The notes: generated from the sequence alone by a model not told the origin. 36,091 nucleotides of DNA from Pyrinomonadaceae bacterium (GCA_014534425.1 JACVRN010000041.1:1-36091), one strand, 5' to 3'. Numbered from the stretch's first letter, positions 7,815 to 15,266 are shown. A program made the numbers and translations.

Positions 7815-8453
7815 ATGGACGAGATGGCAGACAGCTCCGAGCCTATCAAACTGGAACAGCCTCCTGAGCGTGTGGCGGTCGAGCCGTCGGACGTAGAGCT
7901 TGTGGCGCGCGTGCGCGATACGGGCGACGACTCTGCCTTCGAGGAGCTTTTCAATCGTCACCGCCGCCGCACTGCGCTCATAGCCAGCCGCTTCTTTCGC
8001 CAGCGCGAACAGGTCGAAGAGATAGTTCAGGAGAGCTTTACCAAAGCCTATTTCGCCCTGAATGATTTCTCCAACCAGCAGGAGGCTTCCTTCGCCGCCT
8101 GGATAGCGCGCATCGCCTATAATTGCTGTTACGACGAGCTAAGACGAAAGCGCCGCAGGCAGGAAACCACCCTCAGCGATGTGTCGGAAGAAGATACGGA
8201 GTGGCTAAAGGAGAGCCTGCGCGCAGTCGAAGCCGGAAGCGACGTGGAAGGAGAGGCTGTGGCGCGCGACCTGGCCGACAAGCTGCTCGCGCGACTGAGC
8301 GCAGAAGACCGTATGGTGCTGGTCATGCTGGACGCCGAAGAGATGTCCGTTTCCGAAATCGCGGAAGTGACCGGCTGGTCTGTCTCGAAAGTCAAAGTCA
8401 GGGCGCACCGCGCCAGAGCTTCTCTGAGGCGCGTGCTGCAAAGGTTTCTGTAA
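7815..8453 (+). CDS. ECF-type RNA polymerase sigma factor
   Basis: The 212-residue sigma-70 family factor has regions 2 and 4 only. Region 2 is seen in [20 protein letters not shown] and in [19 protein letters not shown], with the -10-binding segment [20 protein letters not shown]. After an acidic linker, region 4 ends in a helix-turn-helix ([20 protein letters not shown]) and ARASLRRVL. Start choice is uncertain: TTG 7812, ATG 7815 and ATG 7824 are in frame and the only AGGAGA (7788) is far upstream. The next two genes encode a single-pass membrane protein and a membrane-anchored LTxxQ protein, an arrangement like the CnrH/CnrY/CnrX system of Cupriavidus. Confidence 0.92.
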   Translation: MDEMADSSEPIKLEQPPERVAVEPSDVELVARVRDTGDDSAFEELFNRHRRRTALIASRFFRQREQVEEIVQESFTKAYFALNDFSNQQEASFAAWIARIAYNCCYDELRRKRRRQETTLSDVSEEDTEWLKESLRAVEAGSDVEGEAVARDLADKLLARLSAEDRMVLVMLDAEEMSVSEIAEVTGWSVSKVKVRAHRARASLRRVLQRFL

Positions 8454-8548
8454 CCGCAAACCGTGCGGGAGCGTTTTCAATAATGAAGCCGAGGGCACAG
8501 AACCTTTACGGATTCAGCGCCCGGCGGCAGAGAGCAGGTGAAATTAAG

Positions 8549-8977
8549 ATGACCGGCAAAAAGATAGAGGGCGCAAGCGACAACCTTGACCGTTTAGGTC
8601 GCGCAATCATTCGCGCCTCTGCCGATAATGAAGAGGCCGTAGAGGCCGCAGCCGCGCAGCCCTTCCTTTACACGCGCCTGCGCGCACGCATCAATTCGGA
8701 GCGCGTGCGATGCGAAGAGGGCGAGCGCTGGCGTGCGCTCTTCGGCGTCATCTGGCGAGCCGTGCCAGCGATGGCGCTCGTAGCCTTTCTGGCCTTCGTT
8801 CTCTTTTTATCGGCCAGCTTCACCAGAACCATTGCGGGCTACAGCGACGAGGCTCTGCTGGACGAGCGGGACGCGGGCGTGGAGCGCGTGGTCTTTACAA
8901 CCGAGCGGCAGCCGTTATCAAGCGACGATGTTCTGGCGACCATATTGAATGACGAAGAGCGAGGTGCATCCAGATGA
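8549..8977 (+). CDS. Single-pass membrane protein, candidate anti-sigma factor
   Basis: The protein has 142 residues from ATG 8549, which is preceded by AGGTGA at good spacing; ATG 8483 with GGGAG is an in-frame alternative. The N-terminal half is charged, helical and lacks the HxxxCxxC zinc motif of ZAS anti-sigma factors. One membrane helix (AMALVAFLAFVLFLSASF) near residues 73-90 is followed by about 50 acidic residues that would be periplasmic. This topology, and the position between an ECF sigma gene and a membrane-anchored LTxxQ gene, suggest an anti-sigma factor like CnrY. That role is inferred from context only. Its stop overlaps the next start by four bases (ATGA). Confidence 0.75.
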   Translation: MTGKKIEGASDNLDRLGRAIIRASADNEEAVEAAAAQPFLYTRLRARINSERVRCEEGERWRALFGVIWRAVPAMALVAFLAFVLFLSASFTRTIAGYSDEALLDERDAGVERVVFTTERQPLSSDDVLATILNDEERGASR

Positions 8978-9375
8978 CCGAGCGAGGCAAGACTTTAGTC
9001 AAAATATGGCTCGCGGTGGTGGGCGTCTTCATCCTGGGCTGCATCACTGGCGTCTCTCTGGACAGCGTCTATCGCCTGCGCGCTGGCAATGAGCGCGCCG
9101 AGCGCAGGAAGAATGGCACGGAAGAGGTCTTTGAGCGCATGAAGCGCGACCTCAATCTGAACGAGCAACAGGCTACGCAGATTCGCGCCATACTGGAGCA
9201 GACGCGCGACGAGTATCGTCAACTTCGCGCTGAGGTGCGCCCGCGCTACGACACTGTGAGACAGAACGCGCGCACGAAGATACGCGCGCTGCTCACGCCG
9301 GAGCAGCAGCAAAAGTTCGACGCGCGTGTGGCGGAGCGTGACGCGCGCCGCGACGACGAAAAGAGCGACCACTGA
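8974..9375 (+). CDS. Membrane-anchored LTxxQ-type periplasmic sensor-like protein
   Basis: The 133-residue protein has an uncleaved N-terminal membrane helix (IWLAVVGVFILGCITGVSL, about residues 11-29), then a helical, Arg/Glu-rich periplasmic domain. It has the pattern NLNEQQATQIRAIL near residue 55 and LTPEQQQKF near residue 108, the paired motifs of the Spy/CpxP/CnrX fold. CnrX, the best-known anchored member, senses metal and controls an anti-sigma/sigma pair. This protein has His only at its last residue and few other ligands, so a metal role is not supported; a stress or chaperone-sensor role is more likely. It is translationally coupled to the membrane protein upstream. Confidence 0.82.
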   Translation: MTERGKTLVKIWLAVVGVFILGCITGVSLDSVYRLRAGNERAERRKNGTEEVFERMKRDLNLNEQQATQIRAILEQTRDEYRQLRAEVRPRYDTVRQNARTKIRALLTPEQQQKFDARVAERDARRDDEKSDH

Positions 9376-9400
9376 GAGTTTGAGCGAGCAAGGGGGAACT

Positions 9401-9510
9401 AGGGATGCACAGGATAGACAGGATGGGAGAGGAAGAATTGATTCATCTGTTCATAGGTTCATCGTTTCATTGAATCAATCTCTTCTATCCTGTCTATCCT
9501 GTGCATCCCT
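9401..9510. repeat. Dispersed inverted-repeat element, copy A
   Basis: The arms 9401-9424 and 9487-9510 are perfect 24-base reverse complements made of AGGATAGACAGGAT-type units. Copies B (21370-21450) and C (29679-29760) share the arms. The 62-base centre of this copy holds a second repeated sequence (TTGATTCAT, GTTCAT, TTCATTGAATCAAT) that also occurs alone at 24066-24104. No ORF lies inside and no target-site duplication was evident. Confidence 0.75.
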
Positions 9511-9534
9511 GTTTGAATCAGGGAACATTAGTCG

Positions 9535-9583
9535 AGCGGGTGCGCGTAATGTTATTATTGAGACATTACGAACACCCGCTTTT
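9535..9583 (+). terminator. Two-part hairpin with T tail before the coiled-coil peptidase gene
   Basis: AGCGGGTG (9535-9542) pairs with CACCCGCT (9573-9580) and GTAATGT (9546-9552) with ACATTAC (9563-9569), separated by 3-base bulges and closed by a 10-base loop, followed by TTT. It could terminate the sigma-factor operon. The tail runs into ATG 9584, one of two possible starts of the next gene, so it could alternatively sit in that gene's leader. Confidence 0.55.
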
Positions 9584-9595
9584 ATGTGCGTTTTG

Positions 9596-10456
9596 ATGAC
9601 AGGCAGGCTCTTAAAAATCGTGCGGCTTTCGCTCTCGCCCACGCGCGAGGCGCGCCGCCGCGCAACTTCTTTCAGCCTCTTTGCGCTTCTTCTGCTATCT
9701 ACCCTGTCAGTTTCACAGACCATCACTGCACAGAACAGGCGAAAGCCTAAGGCTCAACCTTCATCGCAGAAGAAGACGACGCCCGCAAAGGATGAGCTTT
9801 CAAAGAGCAGGGAGGAGTTCGTCAGGCTCACCGGCGAATACAAGGAGAGCCTTACGGTACTTGTAACTCTCTACGAGAAGGACGTGAAACGAGAGGAAGA
9901 CAAGCTTGCGAAGTTGAAGGAGCTTTACGCGCAGGGACTCGTTTCGAAGCGGGACGTGGAAGACAGCGAGCGGGCGGTCGCACAGGCTAAGGCAAAGATT
10001 ACAGAGGCGCAGAAGCAGATGCGCGCGGCGGACGAGCAGGTGGCGCAGATGATGGTAGAGGCAAAGGCGCTGGAAGAGATGGCTAAACTGCCGCCGCCCT
10101 CGAAGGGCAAGCTCACGCAGACCGCGTCTTACATACGCTACGGCGGCACAGGCTCCTGGCTGCTCTCCGAATCATGGAAGATTCAGCAGTTCTTCCTGCA
10201 AAGATTCGGAAGACAACTTCCAATCTCTGCTTACGGTCAATCGGCACTGCACAATCGTTGGGGGCTGGATCACCGCAACGCCATGGACGTAGGCGTTAGC
10301 CCCGACAGCGTTGAAGGCCGCGCGTTGATGGAATTTCTTCGCGCCAACGGCATTCCCTTCGCAGCCTTTCGCGGAGCCATCCCAGGCTCTGCCACAGGCC
10401 CGCATATACACATCGGTCTTCCATCACACAGATACGCCACCTCCGGCTGGCAATAG
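9596..10456 (+). CDS. Secreted coiled-coil protein with putative M15-like zinc site
   Basis: Counting from ATG 9596 (286 residues; ATG 9584 is in frame), residues 1-46 form a basic, hydrophobic signal region ending near TITAQ. A Lys/Pro/Gln linker and a coiled coil at about 66-163 follow; the coil resembles TolC-type helices (YAQGLVSKRDVEDSERAVAQ). The C-terminal domain carries H219, H226 and D231 (LHNRWGLDHRNAMDVG) and H270xH272 (GPHIHIG), a spacing like the HxxxxxxD and HxH ligands of the VanY/M15 D-Ala peptidases. It may therefore cut peptidoglycan stem peptides in the periplasm, but catalysis is not proven and the ligand spacing is not canonical. No Shine-Dalgarno is seen at either start. 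It is convergent with the PAS gene. Confidence 0.72.
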   Translation: MTGRLLKIVRLSLSPTREARRRATSFSLFALLLLSTLSVSQTITAQNRRKPKAQPSSQKKTTPAKDELSKSREEFVRLTGEYKESLTVLVTLYEKDVKREEDKLAKLKELYAQGLVSKRDVEDSERAVAQAKAKITEAQKQMRAADEQVAQMMVEAKALEEMAKLPPPSKGKLTQTASYIRYGGTGSWLLSESWKIQQFFLQRFGRQLPISAYGQSALHNRWGLDHRNAMDVGVSPDSVEGRALMEFLRANGIPFAAFRGAIPGSATGPHIHIGLPSHRYATSGWQ

Positions 10457-10487
10457 AAAGAAACAGTAAAAAGGTTTTCCTTCTATT
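10452..10487. terminator. Possible bidirectional terminator between convergent genes
   Basis: AATAGAA (10452-10458) pairs with TTCTATT (10481-10487), around a loop with AAAAA and TTTT tracts. It spans the stop codons of both convergent genes. The stem is short, so this is a weak call. Confidence 0.3.
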
Positions 10488-11361
10488 TGTATCGTGAAAG
10501 GTCTAGGGCGAAGCAGACTATCTTGTTTTGAGTTCCTTCTAGGAGCGCTGCGCCGAAGAGCAGTGTGACGGGGGTGCCATCCTTGCGTATGAACTCGCGC
10601 TTGAAGGGGGTGCAGGCTCCGCTCTCGCGCATCTCTTCGAATGCACCGTCGTCCAATGAGAGGCTTTCGGGGCGCGTGACCTGATCCCAGTGAATCCGTC
10701 CCGCCTCCAAATCCTCGCGCGTGTAGCCGAGCATATCCAGAAAGGCATCGTTGGCGTCCGTGATGCGCCCCTTCAAATCCCAGAAGAGTATGCCTATCAT
10801 GTTCGAGTCGCTTAGACGACGAAAGCGTGACTCGGATTCGCGCAGGGCATCTTCCACACGCTGGCGCTCGGCCAGTTCTCTCTTCAGTTGCAGATTCGCC
10901 TCGCCAAGCGCTGCGGTTCTTTCCCTGACCTTCTCTTCAAGAATGCTTTGAGCCTGGTAAAGCTGTTCGCCTTCGCGCTCAAGGTCTGCGACCTGAAGGC
11001 TGAGGTTGCTGGCCTTCTGCTGCATGCGCTGTCGCTTGGTGGCGTCGGCGGTCGCGTCCAGTATCAGAACCCACGTGCCTTCCTTCCTCTGGAAGAGGTA
11101 GATGTCCGCGTACTGTCCCTCGCGCGTCTGCACGTAAGGCAGAAAGACGTTGTTGGTCTCAAGCGGCAGCATTCCCTGAAGAAAAGGGACGTGCTCGGTG
11201 ACATCAATCCGCTCGTCCAATCCTGCTACTTCGTAAGCGTTCCAGTCGCCGCCCCAGGCCATCAACTGATTCTCGCTGCCTACCAACATGTAGGCCGGAG
11301 AGCGCATGTCTTCCGTCAACTCAAGAATAAAGTCGCGTATGGGTGTTGGAAGCTCGCTCAT
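10483..11361 (-). CDS. PAS-domain protein lacking a kinase or other output domain
   Basis: This 292-residue cytoplasmic protein has three parts. Residues 1-115 look like a divergent PAS domain (SPAYMLVGSENQLMAWGG, TWVLILDATAD). A coiled coil at about 117-175 contains LEEKVRERTAAL and LKRELAERQRVEDALRES, as in histidine kinase linkers. A canonical PAS/PAC at about 178-292 contains DSNMIGILFWDLKGRITDAN and a FIRKDGTPVTLLFGAAL strand. It stops at LDLSRYK, exactly where a histidine kinase or GGDEF domain would normally begin. It is the last gene of the GTPase module and its start overlaps the GTPase stop by four bases, so the PAS signal probably acts through the GTPase or OmpA protein. This partner is inferred. 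Confidence 0.85.
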   Translation of the reverse strand: MSELPTPIRDFILELTEDMRSPAYMLVGSENQLMAWGGDWNAYEVAGLDERIDVTEHVPFLQGMLPLETNNVFLPYVQTREGQYADIYLFQRKEGTWVLILDATADATKRQRMQQKASNLSLQVADLEREGEQLYQAQSILEEKVRERTAALGEANLQLKRELAERQRVEDALRESESRFRRLSDSNMIGILFWDLKGRITDANDAFLDMLGYTREDLEAGRIHWDQVTRPESLSLDDGAFEEMRESGACTPFKREFIRKDGTPVTLLFGAALLEGTQNKIVCFALDLSRYK

Positions 11362-11882
11362 TTCGGCATCTCCATCATTTTACGCGCCAGCGCCATGAAA
11401 GCCTCTTCGACTCCGACGCCGGACTTGGCGCTGGTTCGTATGACGTGCCAGCCCTTTTCAACCAGCGCTTCAAGCTCGCGCTCGTCAATCGTCCACTCGT
11501 CTACCAAATCCGACTTGTTGATGAGAAAAACGTAGGGCACTAGGCCGAGCGCGTCCTGCGCGCGTGTCTGAATCTCCAAGGCCCTGTAGAGAGTTTCCTT
11601 GCGCGTGCCGTCCGCGACCAAGAGATAACCGCTCGCTCCGCGCAGGTATGATTTACGAAGCTCGTGCGCCTGTTCCGCGCCCTCAACGTCCCAGAGCATC
11701 ATCATCATCTTCTGTGTGCCGTCCATATCAATGAGCTTCTTATCAATCTTGACGCCGACCGTGGTGTGATACTTATCCGAATAGATGCTCTGGACAAAGC
11801 GCCGCACAAGACTTGTCTTGCCGACGGCGAAAGTCCCCAGCATGCAGATTTTCTTCTGCACAATATTGCGTTCACTCATCAT
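11358..11882 (-). CDS. Ras-like small GTPase (prokaryotic Rup/MglA-related type)
   Basis: This 174-residue single-domain GTPase is close in length to eukaryotic Ras. The G1 loop is GTFAVGKTS (16-24), the switch I threonine is in YHTTVG (40-41), G3 is WDVEGAE with D65 and G68, G4 is NKSD (122-125) and G5 is SAK (151-153). The residue matching Ras Gln61 is Ala69 (DVEGAE against DTAGQE), so intrinsic hydrolysis may be slow or need a partner residue in trans. There is no lipidation motif. The gene lies between a transmembrane OmpA protein (18-base gap) and a PAS protein (4-base overlap), which suggests a switch controlling an envelope-linked complex, comparable to MglA. The start is one of two adjacent ATG codons. 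Confidence 0.92.
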   Translation of the reverse strand: MMSERNIVQKKICMLGTFAVGKTSLVRRFVQSIYSDKYHTTVGVKIDKKLIDMDGTQKMMMMLWDVEGAEQAHELRKSYLRGASGYLLVADGTRKETLYRALEIQTRAQDALGLVPYVFLINKSDLVDEWTIDERELEALVEKGWHVIRTSAKSGVGVEEAFMALARKMMEMPK

Positions 11883-11900
11883 GGCTGTAGAGGTCTCTCC

Positions 11901-13655
11901 CTATCTGGCATCTGTCAGAATTATCTTGAAGGTCACGCTGCGATTGGCGGCGCGGTCAGCTTCCGTCAGTTCTGCACGCAATTTTTCTTTAGAGGCGGCG
12001 GCCACAATCGTCAGATTATTCTTTGAAGGCAATCGAGCGTTCAACTCGGAAGCGATTTTTTCCGCGCGTCCACGGCTCAACTCGGCGTTGCGCTCCTCGC
12101 TTCCGCTCCCGTCAGCGTGCCCTGTAATCTCAAGGCGCGCGTTCTTATTCATGGACTCGGCCAGCTTCTGCAATCGCTCTATGTCTGCCATCAACTGCTT
12201 GAACTTCTCTTCCTGTCCGGGCGCAGGCTCCGTCTTGTCAAGCTCGAAGAGGAGCGAAGGATTCACTATGCGGTCAACGGCCAGCAGGTTTTCATCCTTG
12301 AACTGCGTGACGCCCGGAACGAAGCGCACGGTGCGCCGCATCTCAGTTATCCACTCAAGCGAGGCGAAGCCTTCGGCCTCAAGCACGCCGTTATCGAACT
12401 TCAGATTCACGGTCGGCGGAGGCTCAAGCAGTCTGCGTGCGCGAGGCAGCACAAACTCTGGACTCATAGCCTGAAAAGGCTCAAAGCGCGTGACGACCGT
12501 CTTCGGGTCAACATTGGCTTCGGCTAAAAAAGCCTGTGGGTCGCGCGCAAGAGGGTCGCGCAAACCGTCTATGAAATATTTCCCGTCGCGCGTGCCAGCG
12601 TCCGTGACGACCACTCCAGGCTCTCGCCTGACTCTTTCGACGTAAGCGTTCCAGCGCCTTGAATCGCGCCAGGCAAAGAAGCCCCAGACCAGAAGCGCCA
12701 GCAGGATGATGCTCGCTATGACAATCAGCGAACGCGGGAAGCGATTCGGCGCAGCCGCTTGCTTGTCCTGGTCAACTTGCGTTTGCAGGCAATCTTCGAG
12801 AAGCGGTCGCGCGCCGTCGAACTCCGAAGCGTCGCCCGAAAAATCCTGTAGCGCCGTGCGAAACTGTAGATGAATGGTCTCCAGTGTCTCCTGAAAAACT
12901 GGGCGTAGCTCCTGCGGCGCGGTGCCGCGTATGACGGCGGCAAGAATTGCTAGCGGCCCCTGCTCAATCCAGACCGTAAGCTCGCCGACTTCAAGCGTCT
13001 CAAGCTGCTCTTCGGCTGGCGAGTTGAAGGAGTCGTGCACGAAATCCTGTATGGCCGTGAGCATCCCTGAGACCATGTCCGCGTCCTGGACGGCGGCGCT
13101 GCCTGCAACAACGTGCTGCAACAGCAGCCCCGTCTCTCTGTGTATTAGAAAGACCTGCTCGACGCGAAAGAGCAGTGTGTGGAGCATCACGACTTCCGCG
13201 AAAGGCTTTCCAGTGCGCCAGGCTTCAATCCTCCACTTCAAGCCCTGCACGGAGAAGCTGTAGGCCATGCTCTGGTTGAGCGACTGCACCATTCCGCTCA
13301 AGGCTACGGAGATGGCCCTGCGAATCGCAGGCCCAATCACGGGAAAGATTGCGTCAACTAGGGGCTGCGGGTTCTTGCGAACCGAGCGCTCTATGGCCGT
13401 AGTCACGGTCGGCCCAAGGGCGTTTGCCAGTTCGTCGTCCTGCCGCGTGCGAACCGCTATGGCATCTGGCAGCACGGTGCTTACTTCCGTCAACTGCCTG
13501 TGCGGGTCTGTCAGCCGCTCGTGTATCTCAGCAATCTGCCCTTCTGCGGGGCCAAGCAGCAGACTACGCAGCTCGGCCATCTCCGCGTCATCCGACGCAG
13601 CGTCCAGATGCACGCCCTCTTCGAGCACGTCCTGTGAACGAGGCTCAGCCATCAT
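11901..13655 (-). CDS. Transmembrane OmpA-family protein with longin/roadblock-like cytoplasmic domain
   Basis: The protein has 584 residues. Residues 1-300 are cytoplasmic: an acidic start, a helical part (about 98-150) and a segment at about 160-272. That segment runs strand (VEQVFLIHRETGLLLQHV), helix (DMVSGMLTAIQDFVHDSF), three strands (QLETLEVGELTVWIEQGP and AILAAVIRG) and helix, the order of longin/roadblock-like GTPase-binding folds. Residues 308-328 are a membrane helix. A periplasmic BON-like region (about 345-460) and an OmpA C-terminal peptidoglycan-binding domain (about 462-583, with LEITGHADGSGSEERNAELS) follow. The topology links the cytoplasmic GTPase encoded next to the cell wall. 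OmpA and membrane calls are firm; the longin/roadblock call is from pattern only and needs structure prediction. Confidence 0.88.
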   Translation of the reverse strand: MMAEPRSQDVLEEGVHLDAASDDAEMAELRSLLLGPAEGQIAEIHERLTDPHRQLTEVSTVLPDAIAVRTRQDDELANALGPTVTTAIERSVRKNPQPLVDAIFPVIGPAIRRAISVALSGMVQSLNQSMAYSFSVQGLKWRIEAWRTGKPFAEVVMLHTLLFRVEQVFLIHRETGLLLQHVVAGSAAVQDADMVSGMLTAIQDFVHDSFNSPAEEQLETLEVGELTVWIEQGPLAILAAVIRGTAPQELRPVFQETLETIHLQFRTALQDFSGDASEFDGARPLLEDCLQTQVDQDKQAAAPNRFPRSLIVIASIILLALLVWGFFAWRDSRRWNAYVERVRREPGVVVTDAGTRDGKYFIDGLRDPLARDPQAFLAEANVDPKTVVTRFEPFQAMSPEFVLPRARRLLEPPPTVNLKFDNGVLEAEGFASLEWITEMRRTVRFVPGVTQFKDENLLAVDRIVNPSLLFELDKTEPAPGQEEKFKQLMADIERLQKLAESMNKNARLEITGHADGSGSEERNAELSRGRAEKIASELNARLPSKNNLTIVAAASKEKLRAELTEADRAANRSVTFKIILTDAR

Positions 13656-13660
13656 AAATT

Positions 13661-13743
13661 CAGTTTTCAGTTTTTAGTTTTCAGTTTTCAGAAAAGAGCG
13701 ACTTGCTTTTAGCTGAAAACTGAAAACCGATTACTGAAAACTG
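13661..13743. repeat. AT-rich inverted repeat of CAGTTTTC units
   Basis: Tandem CAGTTTTCAG/TTTTAG units fill 13661-13692 and their reverse complement (CTGAAAACTGAAAAC, CTGAAAACTG) fills 13713-13743, with a 20-base centre. It takes up the whole gap between the coiled-coil gene and the OmpA gene. Such repeats are seen between genes of many environmental bacteria; here it may fold in the operon mRNA. Confidence 0.65.
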
Positions 13744-13746
13744 TTC

Positions 13747-14361
13747 TTAATCGTTACCGGGGATTTTGAAGTCGTTGTTCAGCCTGAGCGCCACTTCGGT
13801 AAAGAGCGAGGCGAGCGAGGCGCGGTCTGTCTTGACGTTGCCGAGTTCAGCGACTTCCCTGTCCAGCAGAGCCGACAACTCTTCATACTTTTGTCGTATC
13901 TCGTCGCTCAAATTTTTCGACTGGTCAAGAATCTGCTGGCGCAACTCTCTTTGCGTGCGCGTGGTCTGCTCATCAAACTCCGAGAGCTTTCTTTCCAAAG
14001 TCTGACCGGTCGTCTGTAGCTCACGAGAGAGGTTCTGTACGGACTGGTCGCGCGTGCGCTGCTCCGATTGCAGTCGTCCGGTTATGGCCTCGAACTCGTT
14101 TTTGACGAAGGTCTCAAGCGCGTCAAAGCGCTTGCGCGTCTCGTCGCGCAGGTCGTTTGATTCCTTCAGCAGACGCTCCTCAAGGCGAGAGAATCTCTTC
14201 TCGTAGTCGCGCATCTGCACGCCGAAGAGGATGTCCCTGATCTTGTCTATGTTGCTCGCCTCGCCCAAAGCTGAGGAGGCGGCGTCTGGCTGGTTGCTGT
14301 TGGCTTGCGGTGATGCGCCGTCGGGGGCGCTCATCGCTGCCTCTTTTTCTGCTGTACTCAT
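13747..14361 (-). CDS. Cytoplasmic coiled-coil protein, first gene of the GTPase module
   Basis: The 204-residue protein has no signal or membrane helix. Residues 1-36 are Ala/Ser/Asn/Gln-rich and probably disordered. At about 37-68 a conserved-looking helix has IDKIRDILFGVQMRDYEKRF, then continuous heptad-rich coiled coil runs to about residue 175 with many Arg/Glu pairs. The last 25 residues (ASLASLFTEVALRLNNDFKI) look like a short amphipathic interaction helix. I do not recognise a named family. It precedes the OmpA-longin-like gene in the same direction, with an inverted repeat between them, and may be the scaffold of the GTPase module. That role is inferred from position. Confidence 0.8.
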   Translation of the reverse strand: MSTAEKEAAMSAPDGASPQANSNQPDAASSALGEASNIDKIRDILFGVQMRDYEKRFSRLEERLLKESNDLRDETRKRFDALETFVKNEFEAITGRLQSEQRTRDQSVQNLSRELQTTGQTLERKLSEFDEQTTRTQRELRQQILDQSKNLSDEIRQKYEELSALLDREVAELGNVKTDRASLASLFTEVALRLNNDFKIPGND

Positions 14362-14566
14362 AGCTTCACACTCTTTTGGTTTTTTAGTTCAATACAATTC
14401 CGGCCATTTGCCAGTGGGCGGAAACTTCGGTGCGCTTGGAGAAGTTGTGGCGAATAAGGTAAAGCCTCTAGTTGTGCGCTGCTATTTAAGAAAGTGCAAA
14501 AAAGCTAACATAGGAGCATGGGGGCGTCAATACTGAGGCAGATTAAACGGAAGCGAGGACAAATCC

Positions 14567-15214
14567 CTGAATAATTCAAAGCGCACGGGTTTCTGTTATG
14601 ACCCGGAAGAGGCTTGCAGATTTCTGGCAGCAGCCGACCGGCGGCTTGCCGTCTGGATTAAGCGCCTTCCCTTTTCTATGGAGATTCGCGCGATGCATAA
14701 TCCGTTTGAATCGCTGGCGCGCAACATTATCTATCAACAACTGCACGGTAACGCCGCAGGGGCCATACACCAGAGAGTCCGCGACCTCTTTGGCAATAGC
14801 GGCAGGCTCAAACCTGAGGACATCCTGAACGCCCCGGAGGATTTATTGCGCCGGGCTGGCCTGTCCACGGCCAAGACCGTTGCCATCAAAGACCTCGCCG
14901 CCAAAACTCTGGACGGCACTGTGCCGACTCTGGCACGCCTGCGCCGCATGGAAGACGAAGAGATAATAGAGCGACTGACAACCGTCAGAGGCATAGGGCG
15001 CTGGACTGTAGAGATGCTGCTCATCTTCAGGCTGGGCAGGCCGGACGTTCTGCCCGTGGGCGACTTCGCCGTCCGCAAAGGCTTTATGAATGTCTACGGC
15101 TTAAAAGAGCAGCCCAAGCCCAGGGAACTCCTACAGCACGGCGAACGCTGGCGTCCCTTCCGCTCCGTAGCAAGCTGGTACCTGTGGCGAGCAAGCGAAG
15201 AAAAGCAAAGATAA
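14567..15214 (+). CDS. alkA: AlkA-type DNA-3-methyladenine glycosylase, probable CTG start
   Basis: This base-excision repair enzyme removes alkylated bases. The helix-hairpin-helix is TTVRGIGRWTVEMLLIF and the catalytic aspartate lies in VLPVGDFAVRKG; WRPFRSVASWYLWR is the usual C-terminal signature. The first in-frame ATG (14678) would give 178 residues and lose the N terminus, yet the frame is open back to 14537. It encodes YDPEEACRFLAAADRRLAV before ATG, which matches the N-terminal pattern of the family. There is no in-frame ATG, GTG or TTG in that stretch. CTG at 14567, eight bases after GAGG (14555-14558), gives 215 residues, a normal length. Translation from CTG is inferred; a start at 14678 is the alternative. 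Confidence 0.82.
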   Translation: MNNSKRTGFCYDPEEACRFLAAADRRLAVWIKRLPFSMEIRAMHNPFESLARNIIYQQLHGNAAGAIHQRVRDLFGNSGRLKPEDILNAPEDLLRRAGLSTAKTVAIKDLAAKTLDGTVPTLARLRRMEDEEIIERLTTVRGIGRWTVEMLLIFRLGRPDVLPVGDFAVRKGFMNVYGLKEQPKPRELLQHGERWRPFRSVASWYLWRASEEKQR

Positions 15215-15266
15215 GGGCCGCGCTCTTTCCGTGCCCCATGTCGTCTAGTGGCTATACGATATAGTG

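Noticed and set aside
8123..8548. N-terminal extension of the membrane protein inside the sigma gene
   Set aside because: The segment is out of frame with the sigma factor and Arg-rich; the ribosome site supports a start at 8549 (or 8483).
13661..13743. Possible CRISPR-like repeat array
   Set aside because: Units are 8-11 bases, without spacers of regular size, and form one inverted repeat; no cas gene is present.
14598..14828. 76-residue ORF with ATG 14598 before the glycosylase
   Set aside because: It is in another frame and overlaps the conserved N-terminal part of the glycosylase.
15233..15262. Stretch resembling the 5' half of a tRNA-Glu (GTCGTCTAGTGGCTATACG)
   Set aside because: No anticodon arm, T arm or acceptor stem follows; the similarity is limited to a D-arm-like piece.
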